A DNA stretch of 64,000 nt, taken from Paenibacillus flagellatus (GTDB lineage Bacteria; Bacillota; Bacilli; Paenibacillales; NBRC-103111). The position numbers were made by a program, and so were the translations under genes. This document shows, in pieces, positions 1 to 9,230 of the stretch (its first letter is position 1; every line of letters begins with the position of its first letter). A model generated the notes under the pieces. That model worked only from the letters and a program-made list of their open reading frames with translations, ran no database searches and was not told the DNA's origin. The stretch is from the NCBI RefSeq assembly GCF_003217775.1, contig NZ_QJVJ01000018.1:62001-126000 (forward strand), in the 5' to 3' direction.

Positions 1-446
1 TACGTATCCGTATACTGCGCTTGCGTCTGCGTCGAAGCTTTTTCGATCAGTTCGTCGATCTCCGTATCGGCCAAAATGCTGTAGTCGCCGCCCGTTTTGA
101 ACAGCGAACGCACGGCGTAGTCCGGGTTGCCGGTAACCGTCGTCCAGCTCGACAGGGCGACGTCGAAATTGCCCGCGTCCTGCTGCGCCTTGAACGTGCC
201 GTAGTCCGGCTGAAGGTTCAGCTTGACGTTGAAGCCGTTCTTCGTCAATTGGTCGCGGACGATGTTGACGTCCGCCTCGTTGGCGCTCATGGCCAGCAGC
301 TCGATATCGACCGGATTGCTGTCGACCGCCTGCTGATCCGTCGTTTGTGGTTTCGTCTGATCGTCCTTGGTCGTCAAGCTGCACCCGCTGATCGCGAGCG
401 ATACGCCGAGGACGGCGGGGACGAGCCATTTTCTCTTTCTGTTCAA
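1..446 (-). CDS. ABC transporter substrate-binding lipoprotein (peptide/nickel type), partial
   Basis: N-terminal 148 residues of an extracellular solute-binding protein; the rest lies beyond the left edge. It begins with a TTG codon at 446, preceded by AGGGAGG about 8 bases upstream. The N-terminus is a lipoprotein signal: MNRKRKW, a hydrophobic stretch, then the lipobox LAISGC. The mature part has a family-5 (DppA/OppA) look, with the segment FDVALSSWTTVTGNPDY that in this family lines the dipeptide/nickel site region. It is the last gene visible of the leftward operon after the two permeases, 130 bp downstream of the second, so it probably supplies substrate to that transporter at the outer membrane surface. 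The family assignment is inferred from context plus this partial sequence. Confidence 0.85.
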   Translation of the reverse strand, partial: MNRKRKWLVPAVLGVSLAISGCSLTTKDDQTKPQTTDQQAVDSNPVDIELLAMSANEADVNIVRDQLTKNGFNVKLNLQPDYGTFKAQQDAGNFDVALSSWTTVTGNPDYAVRSLFKTGGDYSILADTEIDELIEKASTQTQAQYTDT

Positions 447-576
447 TTCGATTCCCTCCCTGAAATGATTTCTATTTATAAACGCACATTCATTCATCGC
501 CCCGCATGTTTGAAAACGTAGAAGGTGGATGGAGTATGAATGAGGTTACCGTTGGTGCCGCTTCCCGATAGGGCGG

Positions 577-2094
577 CTACTCCAGCTTCGGATCGAGCGC
601 GTCGCGAAGCCCGTCTCCCAGGAAATTGAAGGAAAGGACGAGCGCGATGATCGCGAGACCCGGGTAAATCGCCGTGAACGAATGGGTTTCCAGGTAGGCG
701 CTGCCGACCTTCAGAATGTTGCCCCATTCCGGAATATGCGGCTCGACGCCGAGCCCGAGGTAGCTCAAGCTGCTCGTCGAGATGACCGCGCTGCCGATCG
801 TGAGCGTCGATTTGACGATCATCGGAGACAGCGAGTTCGGCACGATATGCTTGAACAAAATGGTCAGATCGCCGGAGCCGAACGCCCGCGCCGCCTGCAC
901 GTATTCCAGCGTCGAGACGAGCATGACGTTCGCGCGCATCGTCCGCGCGTAAGTGGGAATCGCGCCGACGCTCAGCGCCAAAATCAAGTTGACCGTGCTG
1001 GTGCCGAACGCCGCGATGATCGCGATCGCAAGCAGGATGCCCGGGATGGCGGACAACACTTCGAGCGCCCGCATGAGGACGTTGTCGGTATTCCGGCCGT
1101 AGTAGCCGGAGACGGCGCCCAGCAAGCCCCCGATCACGAGCGGGATGAGCGTGGACAACATGCCGACGAACAGCGAGATCCTCGCGCCGAACACGATGCG
1201 GGAAAACAGGTCGCGGCCGAAATTGTCGGTGCCGAACGGATAAGTCAAGCTCGGCGCCTGCAAAATCGCTCCGTAATTGTTGTCGATCGCCATGCCGTAG
1301 TCGAAGGTCAAATAGCTGCACACGGCTATCGCCGTCAGGAAACCGATGAAGAACAGGCCGAGCATCGAGGTGCCGCTCCTGGACAGTCGTTCGACGGCAT
1401 GGTTCAGCTTCGAGCCCGCCCCTTCTCCGTCGTCGCGCAGCTTGGCGATCAGCAGAATGCCCAGGAATAAGGCGAACAGATTGCCCGAAACGGACGTCGC
1501 GAGCAGGACGACGGCTACGATCCACATCCACTTCGGCGGAAACTTGTCATCCGCATGACGCGCCACCAGCAGCAAGGCGATCAGCTGGAGGACGGCCGCG
1601 ACGAGAAGCAGCGCCATGCCCAGCAGAAACGTATTGGCGACGTAAGGCTTGAACACGTTCAAGGCCGATACCGCGAAGACGAACAAGGTCGTCAGCAGCG
1701 TATAGAAGGCGAGCGTGTAGGCGGCGCTCTTCTTGCGCCGGATCAGCTGGAACGCCGCCGTCCCGACGAAGATGTTGGCCGTCAGCAAGCTGAGCAGGAG
1801 AACGTAGCCCAAGCGGCGCGTGGCGCGCCGCAGCTCGCCCCCGCGAAGCAGGTCCCGTCTGATCCGCAGCATGACCGCCAGCTGCAGCAGGCCGAAAACC
1901 GCGTAGGCCAGACAGGCGGCCAGAACGGACGGCCTCAGGGCCGAGCCGGACCAGTCGTAGCTGTACAGCAGCAGCACCAGCGCGATCCCGAGGGAAACGA
2001 TGCCGGAGAAGCTCGCTTGACCGTATTCCGGACAACCGTTCAGCCGGAAACGGGCTTCTTGTTTGGTAAGGGATGTCTTTTTCACGGCGGTCAC
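577..2094 (-). CDS. ABC transporter permease, OppC/DppC type with N-terminal membrane extension
   Basis: 505-residue inner-membrane permease of a peptide/nickel importer. The canonical DppC part is residues ~240-505: TM segment, the periplasmic motif FGTDNFGRDLFSRI, the binding-protein-dependent transport EAA loop region (EYVQAARAFGSGD) and the C-terminal GDGLRDALDPKLE. The first ~235 residues are extra: about six hydrophobic segments separated by short basic loops, absent from a typical ~300-residue DppC. The start is GTG at 2094, three bases after the stop of the upstream permease gene, with no good ribosome binding site, so translation is probably coupled. Function of the extension is unknown. 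Confidence 0.92.
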   Translation of the reverse strand: MTAVKKTSLTKQEARFRLNGCPEYGQASFSGIVSLGIALVLLLYSYDWSGSALRPSVLAACLAYAVFGLLQLAVMLRIRRDLLRGGELRRATRRLGYVLLLSLLTANIFVGTAAFQLIRRKKSAAYTLAFYTLLTTLFVFAVSALNVFKPYVANTFLLGMALLLVAAVLQLIALLLVARHADDKFPPKWMWIVAVVLLATSVSGNLFALFLGILLIAKLRDDGEGAGSKLNHAVERLSRSGTSMLGLFFIGFLTAIAVCSYLTFDYGMAIDNNYGAILQAPSLTYPFGTDNFGRDLFSRIVFGARISLFVGMLSTLIPLVIGGLLGAVSGYYGRNTDNVLMRALEVLSAIPGILLAIAIIAAFGTSTVNLILALSVGAIPTYARTMRANVMLVSTLEYVQAARAFGSGDLTILFKHIVPNSLSPMIVKSTLTIGSAVISTSSLSYLGLGVEPHIPEWGNILKVGSAYLETHSFTAIYPGLAIIALVLSFNFLGDGLRDALDPKLE

Positions 2095-2097
2095 CTG

Positions 2098-3540
2098 CTA
2101 GTATTGTTTCATCTTGGAACGGATTCTCGGATCGATGAAGGCGTACCAAATGTCGATCAAGACATTGACGACGGAAATCGCGATCGCGGTGTAGACGACT
2201 CCGCCCATTATGGCGGGAATGTCCGGGATGAACTGCTTATCCACGATGTAATTCCCGATTCCGTTAATATTGAATACTTTCTCGGTCACGGCCGATCCTC
2301 CGAGCATCGAGCCGAACTGCAGCCCGATCACCGTGATGATCGGGATCAGCGCGTTGCCGACCGCATGCTTCCACAGGACGCGCCTGCCGGACAGCCCTTT
2401 GGCTTTGGCGGTCGTGATGTAATCCTCGTGGATCACCTCGAGCGTGGAGGATCGGGTCATCCTGGCGACCGCGGCCGTCAGCCCCGTGCCCAGCACGACG
2501 ACAGGCATCAGGATCGAAAGCGCGTTTTGCGGATTATACGTCGCGGGAAGCCAGTGCAGCTTGATCGAGAAGTTCAGGATGAGTATCAAGCCTTGCCAGA
2601 AATTCGGTATCGATAAGCCGAGCAGGGCGATGAACATGAACGTATAATCGAAAAACGAATTCGGCCGCGTCGCCGATATAATGCCGATCGGCAGGGCGAT
2701 CAGCACCGCGACGACGGTGGAGATCAGCGTGAGCGTAAACGTCACGGGAAATTTGTTGGCGATGGCGGCCGTCACGTCCTCGTTGCCGGCAAACGACTTG
2801 CCGAGATCGAACGTCAGGATGCCTCTCAGCGTATCCCAGAGCTGAACCAGGTAAGGCTGATCCAGTCCGTACAGCTTATTGAAGGCGGCGATCTGCTCGT
2901 TGGTCGCGGTTTCCCCGAGAATATTGGCGGCCGGGTCCAGCGGCGATATATACAGGATGGTGAACACCAGAACGGCGACACCGAAAATGACGAACACGGT
3001 CTGAGCGAGACGCTCCAAGACGTACTTCACATAAGCGTTGCCGTATATCCCGATCAGCGCGTACATCAGGACACCCGGCACGAAGGACAGCGCCAGGAAA
3101 GCGGGACTGCCGCTCAGCTTCCTGAACGTCTCCGCGAACGTGACCCGGGTTTGCCGGTGCCGCTCCAGATGAGCCTCGACCTGCCGTTCCAGCTCTTCCT
3201 TGAACTTCTCGGCGGCGATGCGTTCGGCTTCTTGCTCGATCTGCTGCGGACTCGCCTGTTGGTTGAAAAATTGATGCTTCCGGATCAGCTGCTCCTTCAC
3301 TTCCGACAAGATCCGGTCCCGGCGGCCGGACTCCAGCAGCTCGCGCTCCAGGCTTCGGCGAAGCTCCCGGTTGTCGCTCCGCTTGCGCCGGTACAGATAG
3401 ACGATGCCGACGATGGCGTTCACGGGGGCTCCCGCAAGAAGCAGCAGGAAACGGTAAACCGGATGTAACAGCATTTTGGAATAGATGCTCCCGATTCGGT
3501 CGGCGAGACGGGATGGTGTCGCGATCGTTTGCCCTGTCAA
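2098..3540 (-). CDS. ABC transporter permease, OppB/DppB type with coiled-coil N-terminal extension
   Basis: About 480 residues. The canonical DppB core occupies the last ~310: it opens with [19 protein letters not shown], contains [14 protein letters not shown] and the EAA-type loop [20 protein letters not shown], and ends [11 protein letters not shown]. The first ~170 residues are not typical. They hold one hydrophobic segment, a long charged, Glu/Arg/Gln-rich helix predicted as coiled coil, and a second hydrophobic segment before the core. I place the start at TTG 3540, with AAAGGGAG nine bases upstream. An ATG at 3564 is in frame eight codons earlier but has no ribosome binding site. First gene of the leftward operon; the DppC-like gene follows after 3 bp. 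Confidence 0.9.
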   Translation of the reverse strand: MTGQTIATPSRLADRIGSIYSKMLLHPVYRFLLLLAGAPVNAIVGIVYLYRRKRSDNRELRRSLERELLESGRRDRILSEVKEQLIRKHQFFNQQASPQQIEQEAERIAAEKFKEELERQVEAHLERHRQTRVTFAETFRKLSGSPAFLALSFVPGVLMYALIGIYGNAYVKYVLERLAQTVFVIFGVAVLVFTILYISPLDPAANILGETATNEQIAAFNKLYGLDQPYLVQLWDTLRGILTFDLGKSFAGNEDVTAAIANKFPVTFTLTLISTVVAVLIALPIGIISATRPNSFFDYTFMFIALLGLSIPNFWQGLILILNFSIKLHWLPATYNPQNALSILMPVVVLGTGLTAAVARMTRSSTLEVIHEDYITTAKAKGLSGRRVLWKHAVGNALIPIITVIGLQFGSMLGGSAVTEKVFNINGIGNYIVDKQFIPDIPAIMGGVVYTAIAISVVNVLIDIWYAFIDPRIRSKMKQY

Positions 3541-3606
3541 GCTGGTACGCTCCCTTTCCAACATGAATTCGCAGTTTAATTTGCACTATTCCGATGAATA
3601 TAGTAG

Positions 3607-3635
3607 ATTTTATTATCGGGGTAGAAAAATGTCAA
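3607..3635 (-). promoter_or_regulatory. Sigma-A promoter of the leftward permease operon
   Basis: On the minus strand TTGACA (3635-3630) and TAAAAT (3612-3607) are separated by exactly 17 bases, about 70 bp before the permease start. It lies back-to-back with the rightward ATPase promoter. Confidence 0.75.
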
Positions 3636-3651
3636 CTATCCTCGAAATCTA

Positions 3652-3660
3652 TGATACTAT
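3652..3660 (+). promoter_or_regulatory. Extended -10 promoter for the ATPase gene
   Basis: TGATACTAT gives an extended -10 (TGnTACTAT), 38 bp before the ATPase start codon. The -35 position has only a weak match and overlaps the -35 of the opposing promoter, so the two directions may be co-regulated. Confidence 0.5.
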
Positions 3661-3697
3661 GTTTCTAAATTTACTACTAGACGCAGGTGACGATATT

Positions 3698-5434
3698 ATG
3701 GAATCGTTATTGCAGGTGAACCGGCTTTCCGTTTCGTTTTTTTCCCGGGACAAAGAGGTCGAGGCCGTTCGGGGCGTGAGCTTCGAGGTGCGCAAGGGCG
3801 AGACGCTTGGGATCGTCGGGGAATCCGGCAGCGGCAAAAGCGTTACGGCGCGCACGATCATGCGTCTTCTGCCTTCGCCTCCTTCCTTGGTGAAGAGCGG
3901 AGAGATTTTGTTCCAGGGCGAAAATTTGGCTTATAAAACCGATTCGGAGATGGAGCAGATTCGGGGGCGCGATATCGGCATGATTTTCCAAGACCCGATG
4001 TCCTCGCTCAACCCGACGATGCGAATCGGCGAGCAGATCGAGGAGAGCCTGGTGAAGCACCGGAAGCTGTCGAAATCGGAAGCTCGCAGGGAAGCGATCG
4101 AGATGCTGCGGATGGTCGGCATTTCGAACGGCGAGGAGCGCTACTGGCAGTACCCTCACGAGTTTTCCGGCGGCATGCGCCAGAGGGTCATGATCGCCAT
4201 CGCGCTCGCCTGCCGTCCGTCTCTCCTGATCGCCGACGAACCGACGACTTCGCTGGACGTCACCATACAAGCGCAAATTTTGCATCAAATGAAGGAGCTG
4301 CAGCGCCGGCTCGGCACCTCGATCATTCTGATCACCCACGATCTGGGCGTCGTAGCCGGCATGTGCGACCGCGTCGTCGTCATGAAGGACGGCGAAATCG
4401 TCGAGACCGGCACGACGGACGACATTTTCTCCGCGCCGCAGCATCCGTATACGATCCGCCTCCTCAACTCGCTTCCGCGGTTGAACGAGAAGAAGAAGCC
4501 GAAGCCGGCTCCGCTCGTCGCGAGACCGGCCGACGATCGCCCGCTGCTCGAGGTCCGGTCGCTGAAGCAGTATTTCAACCTCGGCAAAGGACAGATCGTC
4601 AAGGCGGTCAACGATGTCAGCTTCGATATCCGGGCCGGCGAAACGCTCGGCGTCGTAGGCGAATCCGGCAGCGGCAAGTCGACGACGGGCCGCGCGATTC
4701 TGCGTCTGAACGAGCCGACCGGGGGCGAGGTGCTGTTCAAAGGAATCCCGCTGAACCGGCTCAATCGCGGCGAAATGAAAACGATGCGGCGCCATATGCA
4801 GATGATTTTCCAAGACCCGTACGCCTCGCTGAACCCGCGCCTGCGTATCGTCGATATTATCGGCGAGGCGCTGGACGTGCACGGAATCGCGGGCGGGAAG
4901 CAGGCCCGGCTGAGGCGGGTCGAGGAGCTGCTCGAGATGGTCGGGCTCAGCGCCTCTCACGCGATGCGGTACCCGCACGAATTTTCGGGCGGCCAGCGCC
5001 AGCGGATCGGCATCGCCCGCACGCTTGCGATCGAGCCGGAATTTATCGTGTGCGACGAGCCTTTGTCGGCGCTCGACGTCTCCATCCAGGCGCAAATCGT
5101 CAAGCTTCTGGAGGAGCTCCAGCAGCGGCTCGGTCTCACCTATCTGTTCATCGCCCACGATCTGTCGATGGTGAAGCATATCAGCGACCGCGTGGCGGTC
5201 ATGTACAAGGGCAAAATCGTGGAGCTGGCCGAAAGCGAGGAGCTGTACGAAAACCCTCAGCATGCGTATACGAAGTCGCTGCTGGCCGCAATCCCGGTAC
5301 CCGACCCGAAGGTGGAATCGAAGAAGTCGTTCGTCCCCGACGAGGAGTCGCTGAAGGCGGATCCGTACGGCCTGGAGCGCTCGCGCTTCGTGGAAGTGAA
5401 GAAGGGACATTGGGTCGCCGTCGCCGAAGCCTGA
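3698..5434 (+). CDS. Fused dipeptide ABC transporter ATPase (DppD-DppF type)
   Basis: 578 residues with two complete ATPase domains that power the adjacent peptide/nickel-type importer. Domain 1: Walker [11 protein letters not shown] (41-50), signature FSGGM (156-160), Walker [13 protein letters not shown] (176-187). Domain 2: Walker [11 protein letters not shown] (321-330), signature FSGGQRQR (429-436), Walker [11 protein letters not shown] (451-460). Each is followed by the oligopeptide-type C-terminal HPYT/HAYT region. Such DppD-DppF fusions (GsiA-like) are known. Start chosen at ATG 3698 because CAGGTGA sits 7 bases upstream and homologous ATPases begin at this point; the frame is open further upstream but not conserved-looking. 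Divergent from the permease operon across a ~160 bp promoter region. Confidence 0.95.
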   Translation: MESLLQVNRLSVSFFSRDKEVEAVRGVSFEVRKGETLGIVGESGSGKSVTARTIMRLLPSPPSLVKSGEILFQGENLAYKTDSEMEQIRGRDIGMIFQDPMSSLNPTMRIGEQIEESLVKHRKLSKSEARREAIEMLRMVGISNGEERYWQYPHEFSGGMRQRVMIAIALACRPSLLIADEPTTSLDVTIQAQILHQMKELQRRLGTSIILITHDLGVVAGMCDRVVVMKDGEIVETGTTDDIFSAPQHPYTIRLLNSLPRLNEKKKPKPAPLVARPADDRPLLEVRSLKQYFNLGKGQIVKAVNDVSFDIRAGETLGVVGESGSGKSTTGRAILRLNEPTGGEVLFKGIPLNRLNRGEMKTMRRHMQMIFQDPYASLNPRLRIVDIIGEALDVHGIAGGKQARLRRVEELLEMVGLSASHAMRYPHEFSGGQRQRIGIARTLAIEPEFIVCDEPLSALDVSIQAQIVKLLEELQQRLGLTYLFIAHDLSMVKHISDRVAVMYKGKIVELAESEELYENPQHAYTKSLLAAIPVPDPKVESKKSFVPDEESLKADPYGLERSRFVEVKKGHWVAVAEA

Positions 5435-5486
5435 CGACGGGCGGCTTGACCGGGGATCCGTGTCAGAAAGAAATGAACAGAAGCGT

Positions 5487-5516
5487 GCTCAAGCCATTCG
5501 GGCTTGGGCTTTTTGT
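5487..5516 (+). terminator. Rho-independent terminator after the fused ATPase
   Basis: Nine-base-pair stem (5487-5495 with 5501-5509, one G-T pair), 5-base loop, followed by TTTTTGTTT. Confidence 0.8.
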
Positions 5517-5597
5517 TTGGGCCGTCCCACGGCGCCCGGCTTACAAACCTTTCGCTTCTTTTGGGAATAAGGTGTCATCATGAAAGGAGTGGAGGGA

Positions 5598-6512
5598 TTG
5601 ACGACAATCACGATCGCCGCAGTCGGGGATTTGCTGATGAAAAAGAAGATGGTCGCCTCGGCCGCACGGGAAGGCGGATTCGCTCCTATTTTCGCCAAGG
5701 TCAAACCGTATTTGCGGAGAGCCGATTTAACGATAGGCAATCTCGAGACGACCTTCTCCGGCAAACGTTTTCGCGAAAAGCCCGGAAAACTGTTGTTCAG
5801 CTCCCCGGACGAATTCGCCGCCGTGCTCCGGAACGTAGGCTTCGATGTGGTAGGCACGGCCAATAACCATTGTATGGACGGCGGGCTATCCGGTTTAAGG
5901 CGAACCTTGAACGTCCTCGATCGACACGGACTGCGACATACGGGCACGTATCGCTCCGCCCGGGAAGCCCGCCGGAGACGGATTGTTAACGTAAAGGGAG
6001 TCAAAATCGGAATATTGGCTTATACGAAAGGAACGAACGGGATTCCCGTACCGGAGCCGTGGTCCGTCAACCGGCTAAACCGAAAAAAAATGATAGCGGA
6101 CGTCCGCAGCTTGAAAAGAAGAACGGATTTTATTATCGCTTGCCTGCATTTCGGCAAAGAATTTAAAACTTATCCCGATCGCAGCCAAATCCGGCTCATG
6201 CGGCTGTTGTTTTATAATGGCGTGAATGTAGTGCTGGGCGCGCATCCTCATGTGCTTCATCCGATAAGAATGGTTAGGATGAAGGATATCGACGGACGCG
6301 TCAGAAATCGGATTGCGGCGTCTTCCCTCGGAAATTTCGTGTCCGTCGAACTTCCCCGGCATACCGCGAGACTGCGGGGAGCCATCTTGAGGTTAACCTT
6401 AACGAAAAAGGCAAAAGGGATAACGGATGTGTTGAAGATGTCGCGCGTGCCGACCCGTATTTTGCAAAATGCGGGGAAGAAAAACGTGTTTCGGGTTGTG
6501 CCGGACCGATAG
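5598..6512 (+). CDS. CapA family metallophosphatase-like protein
   Basis: 304 residues matching the PGA_cap/CapA fold, the metallophosphoesterase-like family that includes the poly-gamma-glutamate capsule protein CapA. Visible motifs: AAVGDLLM near the N-terminus, GNLETTF, GTANNHCMDGG, CLHFGKEF and GAHPHVLHP, the usual metal-ligand positions. No signal peptide or membrane anchor is evident, unlike classical CapA, and there are no capB/capC neighbours, so a role in capsule synthesis cannot be claimed. I chose TTG 5598 as start because AAAGGAG precedes it by about 9 bases; an in-frame ATG at 5580 with a weaker AAGGTG is the alternative. Single gene, flanked by a terminator and the Rrf2 promoter. 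Confidence 0.85.
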   Translation: MTTITIAAVGDLLMKKKMVASAAREGGFAPIFAKVKPYLRRADLTIGNLETTFSGKRFREKPGKLLFSSPDEFAAVLRNVGFDVVGTANNHCMDGGLSGLRRTLNVLDRHGLRHTGTYRSAREARRRRIVNVKGVKIGILAYTKGTNGIPVPEPWSVNRLNRKKMIADVRSLKRRTDFIIACLHFGKEFKTYPDRSQIRLMRLLFYNGVNVVLGAHPHVLHPIRMVRMKDIDGRVRNRIAASSLGNFVSVELPRHTARLRGAILRLTLTKKAKGITDVLKMSRVPTRILQNAGKKNVFRVVPDR

Positions 6513-6579
6513 AACCGGAACGGATTGCGGCAGGCAGCCGTTCACAAGCAATCGACCTCCCCCCATTGCAAAATGGGGA

Positions 6580-6615
6580 TTGACAATTTTATCTGTAATG
6601 AAACATAATACAGAT
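6580..6615 (+). promoter_or_regulatory. Promoter with overlapping inverted-repeat operator of the Rrf2 gene
   Basis: TTGACA (6580-6585) and CATAAT (6604-6609) with an 18-base spacer. The -10 is embedded in a dyad, ATCTGTA (6591-6597) and TACAGAT (6609-6615), spaced by 11 bases. A related TGTAAT/ATTACA dyad precedes the MFS gene, which suggests autoregulation by the Rrf2 protein. Confidence 0.7.
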
Positions 6616-6641
6616 TAAGTTGAACGAAAGGGAGGATGACC

Positions 6642-7061
6642 GTGAACAGCGATTTTGTCATTGCCGTCCACAGCCTGACGTATTTGGCGCACCTCGAGGG
6701 AAAGCTGGCGACGAGCGACACGATTGCGAGGAGCGTGTCCGTCCATCCCGTCCGCGTGCGCAACGTGCTGAGTCTGCTGCGCAAGCACGGCTACATCCGT
6801 TCGAAGGAGGGCGCCGGAGGCGGTTTTACGATGAGCCGCTCTCCGGGAGAAGTGACGCTGGACGAATTGTACCGGCTGACGTCGGAAGGTTCGGTCAAGC
6901 CGAAATGGCCGAACCCGAACCCGCAATGCGTCATCGGCGCGAATATCGAAAGCGCGATGGACGGTATTTTCACCGATGCGGAGAGGCAGATGGAGCGGTA
7001 CTTCGAACGGTATACGATCGCCGACGTGCTGAACACCGTGCATGAGCGGGCTTCCCGCTGA
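6642..7061 (+). CDS. Rrf2 family transcriptional regulator
   Basis: 139-residue winged-helix regulator. The N-terminus MNSDFVIAVHSLTYLAHL and the recognition region SVSVHPVRVRNVLSLLRKHGYI followed by GAGGGFTMSRSP are typical of the YwnA-like Rrf2 branch. There is one cysteine (PQCVIG) rather than the three-cysteine cluster of IscR, so an iron-sulfur cluster is not expected; a single-Cys redox or ligand switch is possible. Start set at GTG 6642, which has AGGGAGG six bases upstream; ATG 6636 in the same frame sits too close to that site. It probably controls itself and the downstream MFS transporter through the shared palindromes. Confidence 0.92.
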   Translation: MNSDFVIAVHSLTYLAHLEGKLATSDTIARSVSVHPVRVRNVLSLLRKHGYIRSKEGAGGGFTMSRSPGEVTLDELYRLTSEGSVKPKWPNPNPQCVIGANIESAMDGIFTDAERQMERYFERYTIADVLNTVHERASR

Positions 7062-7080
7062 CGAACTCGCTTGGGGGCCC

Positions 7081-7110
7081 AAGGAGCGTACGGTTGACGG
7101 CACGCTCCTT
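7081..7110 (+). terminator. Hairpin after the Rrf2 gene
   Basis: Perfect 9-bp stem AAGGAGCGT/ACGCTCCTT with a 12-base loop. The following T-run is only three bases, so termination may be weak and allow read-through into the MFS gene. Confidence 0.45.
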
Positions 7111-7151
7111 TCACCAGTCAGCGTCTTCTACTCGCCTTTTGCGCGCATAAC

Positions 7152-7170
7152 TGTAATGTTTTATATTACA
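7152..7170 (+). promoter_or_regulatory. Inverted-repeat operator upstream of the MFS gene
   Basis: TGTAAT (7152-7157) and ATTACA (7165-7170) around a 7-base AT-rich centre, 20 bp before the start codon. The left half CTGTAATG is identical to the left half of the Rrf2 promoter dyad. Confidence 0.6.
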
Positions 7171-7190
7171 TTTGCAAGGAGGAAACTTGT

Positions 7191-8474
7191 ATGACTAACC
7201 GCCAATCGGGCACCGCCGGCAAGCTGCATTACGGATGGATCGTCGCCGGCGTCACGTTCGCCGCCCTGCTCGTCTCGGCCGGCATCCGCTCGCTGCCGGG
7301 CGTGCTCATGCTGCCGCTCGAGGAGGAGTTCGGCTGGGACCGGTCGGGCATCTCCGCCGCCGTATCGATTAATCTCGTGCTGTACGGGCTGATGGGGCCG
7401 TTCGCGGCCGCCAGCATGGAACGGTTCGGCGTCCGCCGGATGATGGTGACGGCACTCTCGCTGCTCGGCGCCGGACTCGCGCTGTCGACCGCGACGACCG
7501 CCTTGTGGCAGCTGAACGTGCTGTGGGGCGTCGTCGTCGGGCTCGGCACGTCGGTGATGGCGAACGTTCTCGGCGTTACGGTGGCGAACCGGTGGTTCGT
7601 CCGGCGCAAAGGGCTCGTCGTCGGCATCCTGACCGCCAGCGCGGCGACCGGACAGCTGCTGTTCCTGCCGCTTCTCGCCGCCCTTTCCGTGCAAGCGGGC
7701 TGGCGGGCCGCCGTATGGACGGCCGTAGCGGGGATCGCCCTCATGATCCCGGTCGTCGCGCGATGGGTGCGCAACCACCCCGCCGATATCGGCGTACCGC
7801 CGTACGGGTCGGACGACTTGGTCGAGCCCGCTCCGTTCGTCGGCAATTTGTTCCTGCGGCCTCTCTCCGTCCTCCGTTCGGCGATGCGCAGCGGGACGTT
7901 CTGGCTGCTCGCCGGCAGCTTCTTCATCTGCGGCTTCTCGACGAACGGGCTGATCGGCACGCACCTGATTCCCGCCTGCGGCGACTTCGGCATCGCGGAA
8001 GTGACGGCGGCCGGCCTGCTCGCCTTCATGGGCGTCTTCGACTTGATCGGCACGACGCTGTCCGGCTGGCTCTCCGACCGGTTCGACAGCCGCTGGCTGC
8101 TGTTCTGGTATTACGGCCTGCGCGGCTTGTCGCTCTTGTTCCTGCCGACGGCGCTCGACTCGGGCTACATCCAGCTGACGCTGTTCTCCGTCTTCTACGG
8201 GCTCGACTGGATCGCCACCGTGCCGCCGACCGTCAAGCTGACCGCCGACAAATTCGGTCCGGCGCAAGCGGGCATCGTGTTCGGCTGGATCGTCGCCTTC
8301 CACCAGCTCGGCGCCGCCGTCGCCGCCTTCGAAGCCGGACTGCTCCGCGAATGGTTCGGCAGCTACGACGTCGCCTTCATGACGGCCGGATACGTCTGCA
8401 TGCTGGCCGCCCTTCTGTCCGTCCGCATCCGTCGCACGACGCAGGTCCGGCCCGCGCGGGGAGCGAGCGCGTAA
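7191..8474 (+). CDS. MFS transporter
   Basis: 427-residue major facilitator with 12 hydrophobic segments. N-terminal HYGWIVAGVTFAALLVSAGIR, the loop MERFGVRRMM between TM2 and TM3, and the second-half equivalent GWLSDRFDSRWLL are the conserved MFS loop signatures. The HYGW start and overall pattern resemble the oxalate/formate antiporter and monocarboxylate porter groups, but the substrate cannot be read from sequence. Start ATG 7191 has AAGGAGG ten bases upstream. The operator shared with the upstream Rrf2 gene suggests induction by whatever signal Rrf2 senses. A strong hairpin follows. Confidence 0.92.
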   Translation: MTNRQSGTAGKLHYGWIVAGVTFAALLVSAGIRSLPGVLMLPLEEEFGWDRSGISAAVSINLVLYGLMGPFAAASMERFGVRRMMVTALSLLGAGLALSTATTALWQLNVLWGVVVGLGTSVMANVLGVTVANRWFVRRKGLVVGILTASAATGQLLFLPLLAALSVQAGWRAAVWTAVAGIALMIPVVARWVRNHPADIGVPPYGSDDLVEPAPFVGNLFLRPLSVLRSAMRSGTFWLLAGSFFICGFSTNGLIGTHLIPACGDFGIAEVTAAGLLAFMGVFDLIGTTLSGWLSDRFDSRWLLFWYYGLRGLSLLFLPTALDSGYIQLTLFSVFYGLDWIATVPPTVKLTADKFGPAQAGIVFGWIVAFHQLGAAVAAFEAGLLREWFGSYDVAFMTAGYVCMLAALLSVRIRRTTQVRPARGASA

Positions 8475-8489
8475 GGCGGGGCACTGCGG

Positions 8490-8541
8490 CCCCCGTTTCC
8501 ATCCCTATTGAAAAAAATAGGAGACGGATGCGGGGGTTTTT
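8490..8541 (+). terminator. Rho-independent terminator after the MFS gene
   Basis: Outer stem CCCCCG (8490-8495) with CGGGGG (8531-8536), inner stem CCTATT/AATAGG, then TTTTT. Confidence 0.7.
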
Positions 8542-8654
8542 CCGTTTTTCCGACGTAGTATCGTATGAAGCCGTTCCGCCGTTCCGTATGATGCGAAGCG
8601 GACGGTTCGGCCGGTTATCCGGAGAAAGCGAAACTTAACGGAATGGGAGCTCTT

Positions 8655-9230
8655 ATGGAACTTACGGACAGCGAATGGGCCGAGCGGCTGAAGCAACGCG
8701 ATTCCGAATCGTTGGCCCTGTTGATCGAGACATACGCCGGCGGCGTCTATCGGCTGATCGAGCGAATCGCATCCCCGAAGGCGACACGGGAGGACGTCGA
8801 GGAATGTGTCAGCGACGTGTTCATGGCGGCATGGAACCGTATCGAACAGTACGATCCCGGTAAAGGAACGCTGCGGGTTTGGCTTCATATGCTGGCCAAA
8901 TACAAGGCGCTTGATTGCCGCCGCAGGCTGGATGCGGCCCGCAGCATCACGGACGGTCCGCTGGATGCCGAACGGACGGCGGAAGGGAGCGGCGGTACGG
9001 AAAGCCGCATACTGGCTCGCGAGACGGCGGCGGAGGTCGTACGAATCGCCGAGTCGTTGGAGCCGCTGAACCGTACCGTGTTCGTCAAACGATACGTGTA
9101 TTACGAGCCGGTCGATCGGATCGCCCGCGCCACCGGACTCACCCCCAAAGCGGTCGAGCACCGGCTGGCGCGCATTCGCGAAACGTTCCGCCGGTTGATG
9201 GCGGATTCGAGAGAGGAGAACGGCTTATGA
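8655..9230 (+). CDS. ECF-type RNA polymerase sigma factor
   Basis: 191 residues with sigma region 2 (LLIETYAGGVYRLI through VSDVFMAAWNRIEQYDPGKGTLRVWLHMLAKYKALDCRRR) and region 4 (LEPLNRTVFVKRYVYYEPVDRIARATGLTPKAVEHRL, helix-turn-helix). Start chosen at ATG 8655, five bases after GGGAG; an in-frame ATG at 8643 has no ribosome site. The stop codon overlaps the start of the next gene (ATGA), the usual coupling of a sigma factor with its anti-sigma factor. The pair would direct a stress or envelope regulon; the signal is unknown. Confidence 0.9.
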   Translation: MELTDSEWAERLKQRDSESLALLIETYAGGVYRLIERIASPKATREDVEECVSDVFMAAWNRIEQYDPGKGTLRVWLHMLAKYKALDCRRRLDAARSITDGPLDAERTAEGSGGTESRILARETAAEVVRIAESLEPLNRTVFVKRYVYYEPVDRIARATGLTPKAVEHRLARIRETFRRLMADSREENGL

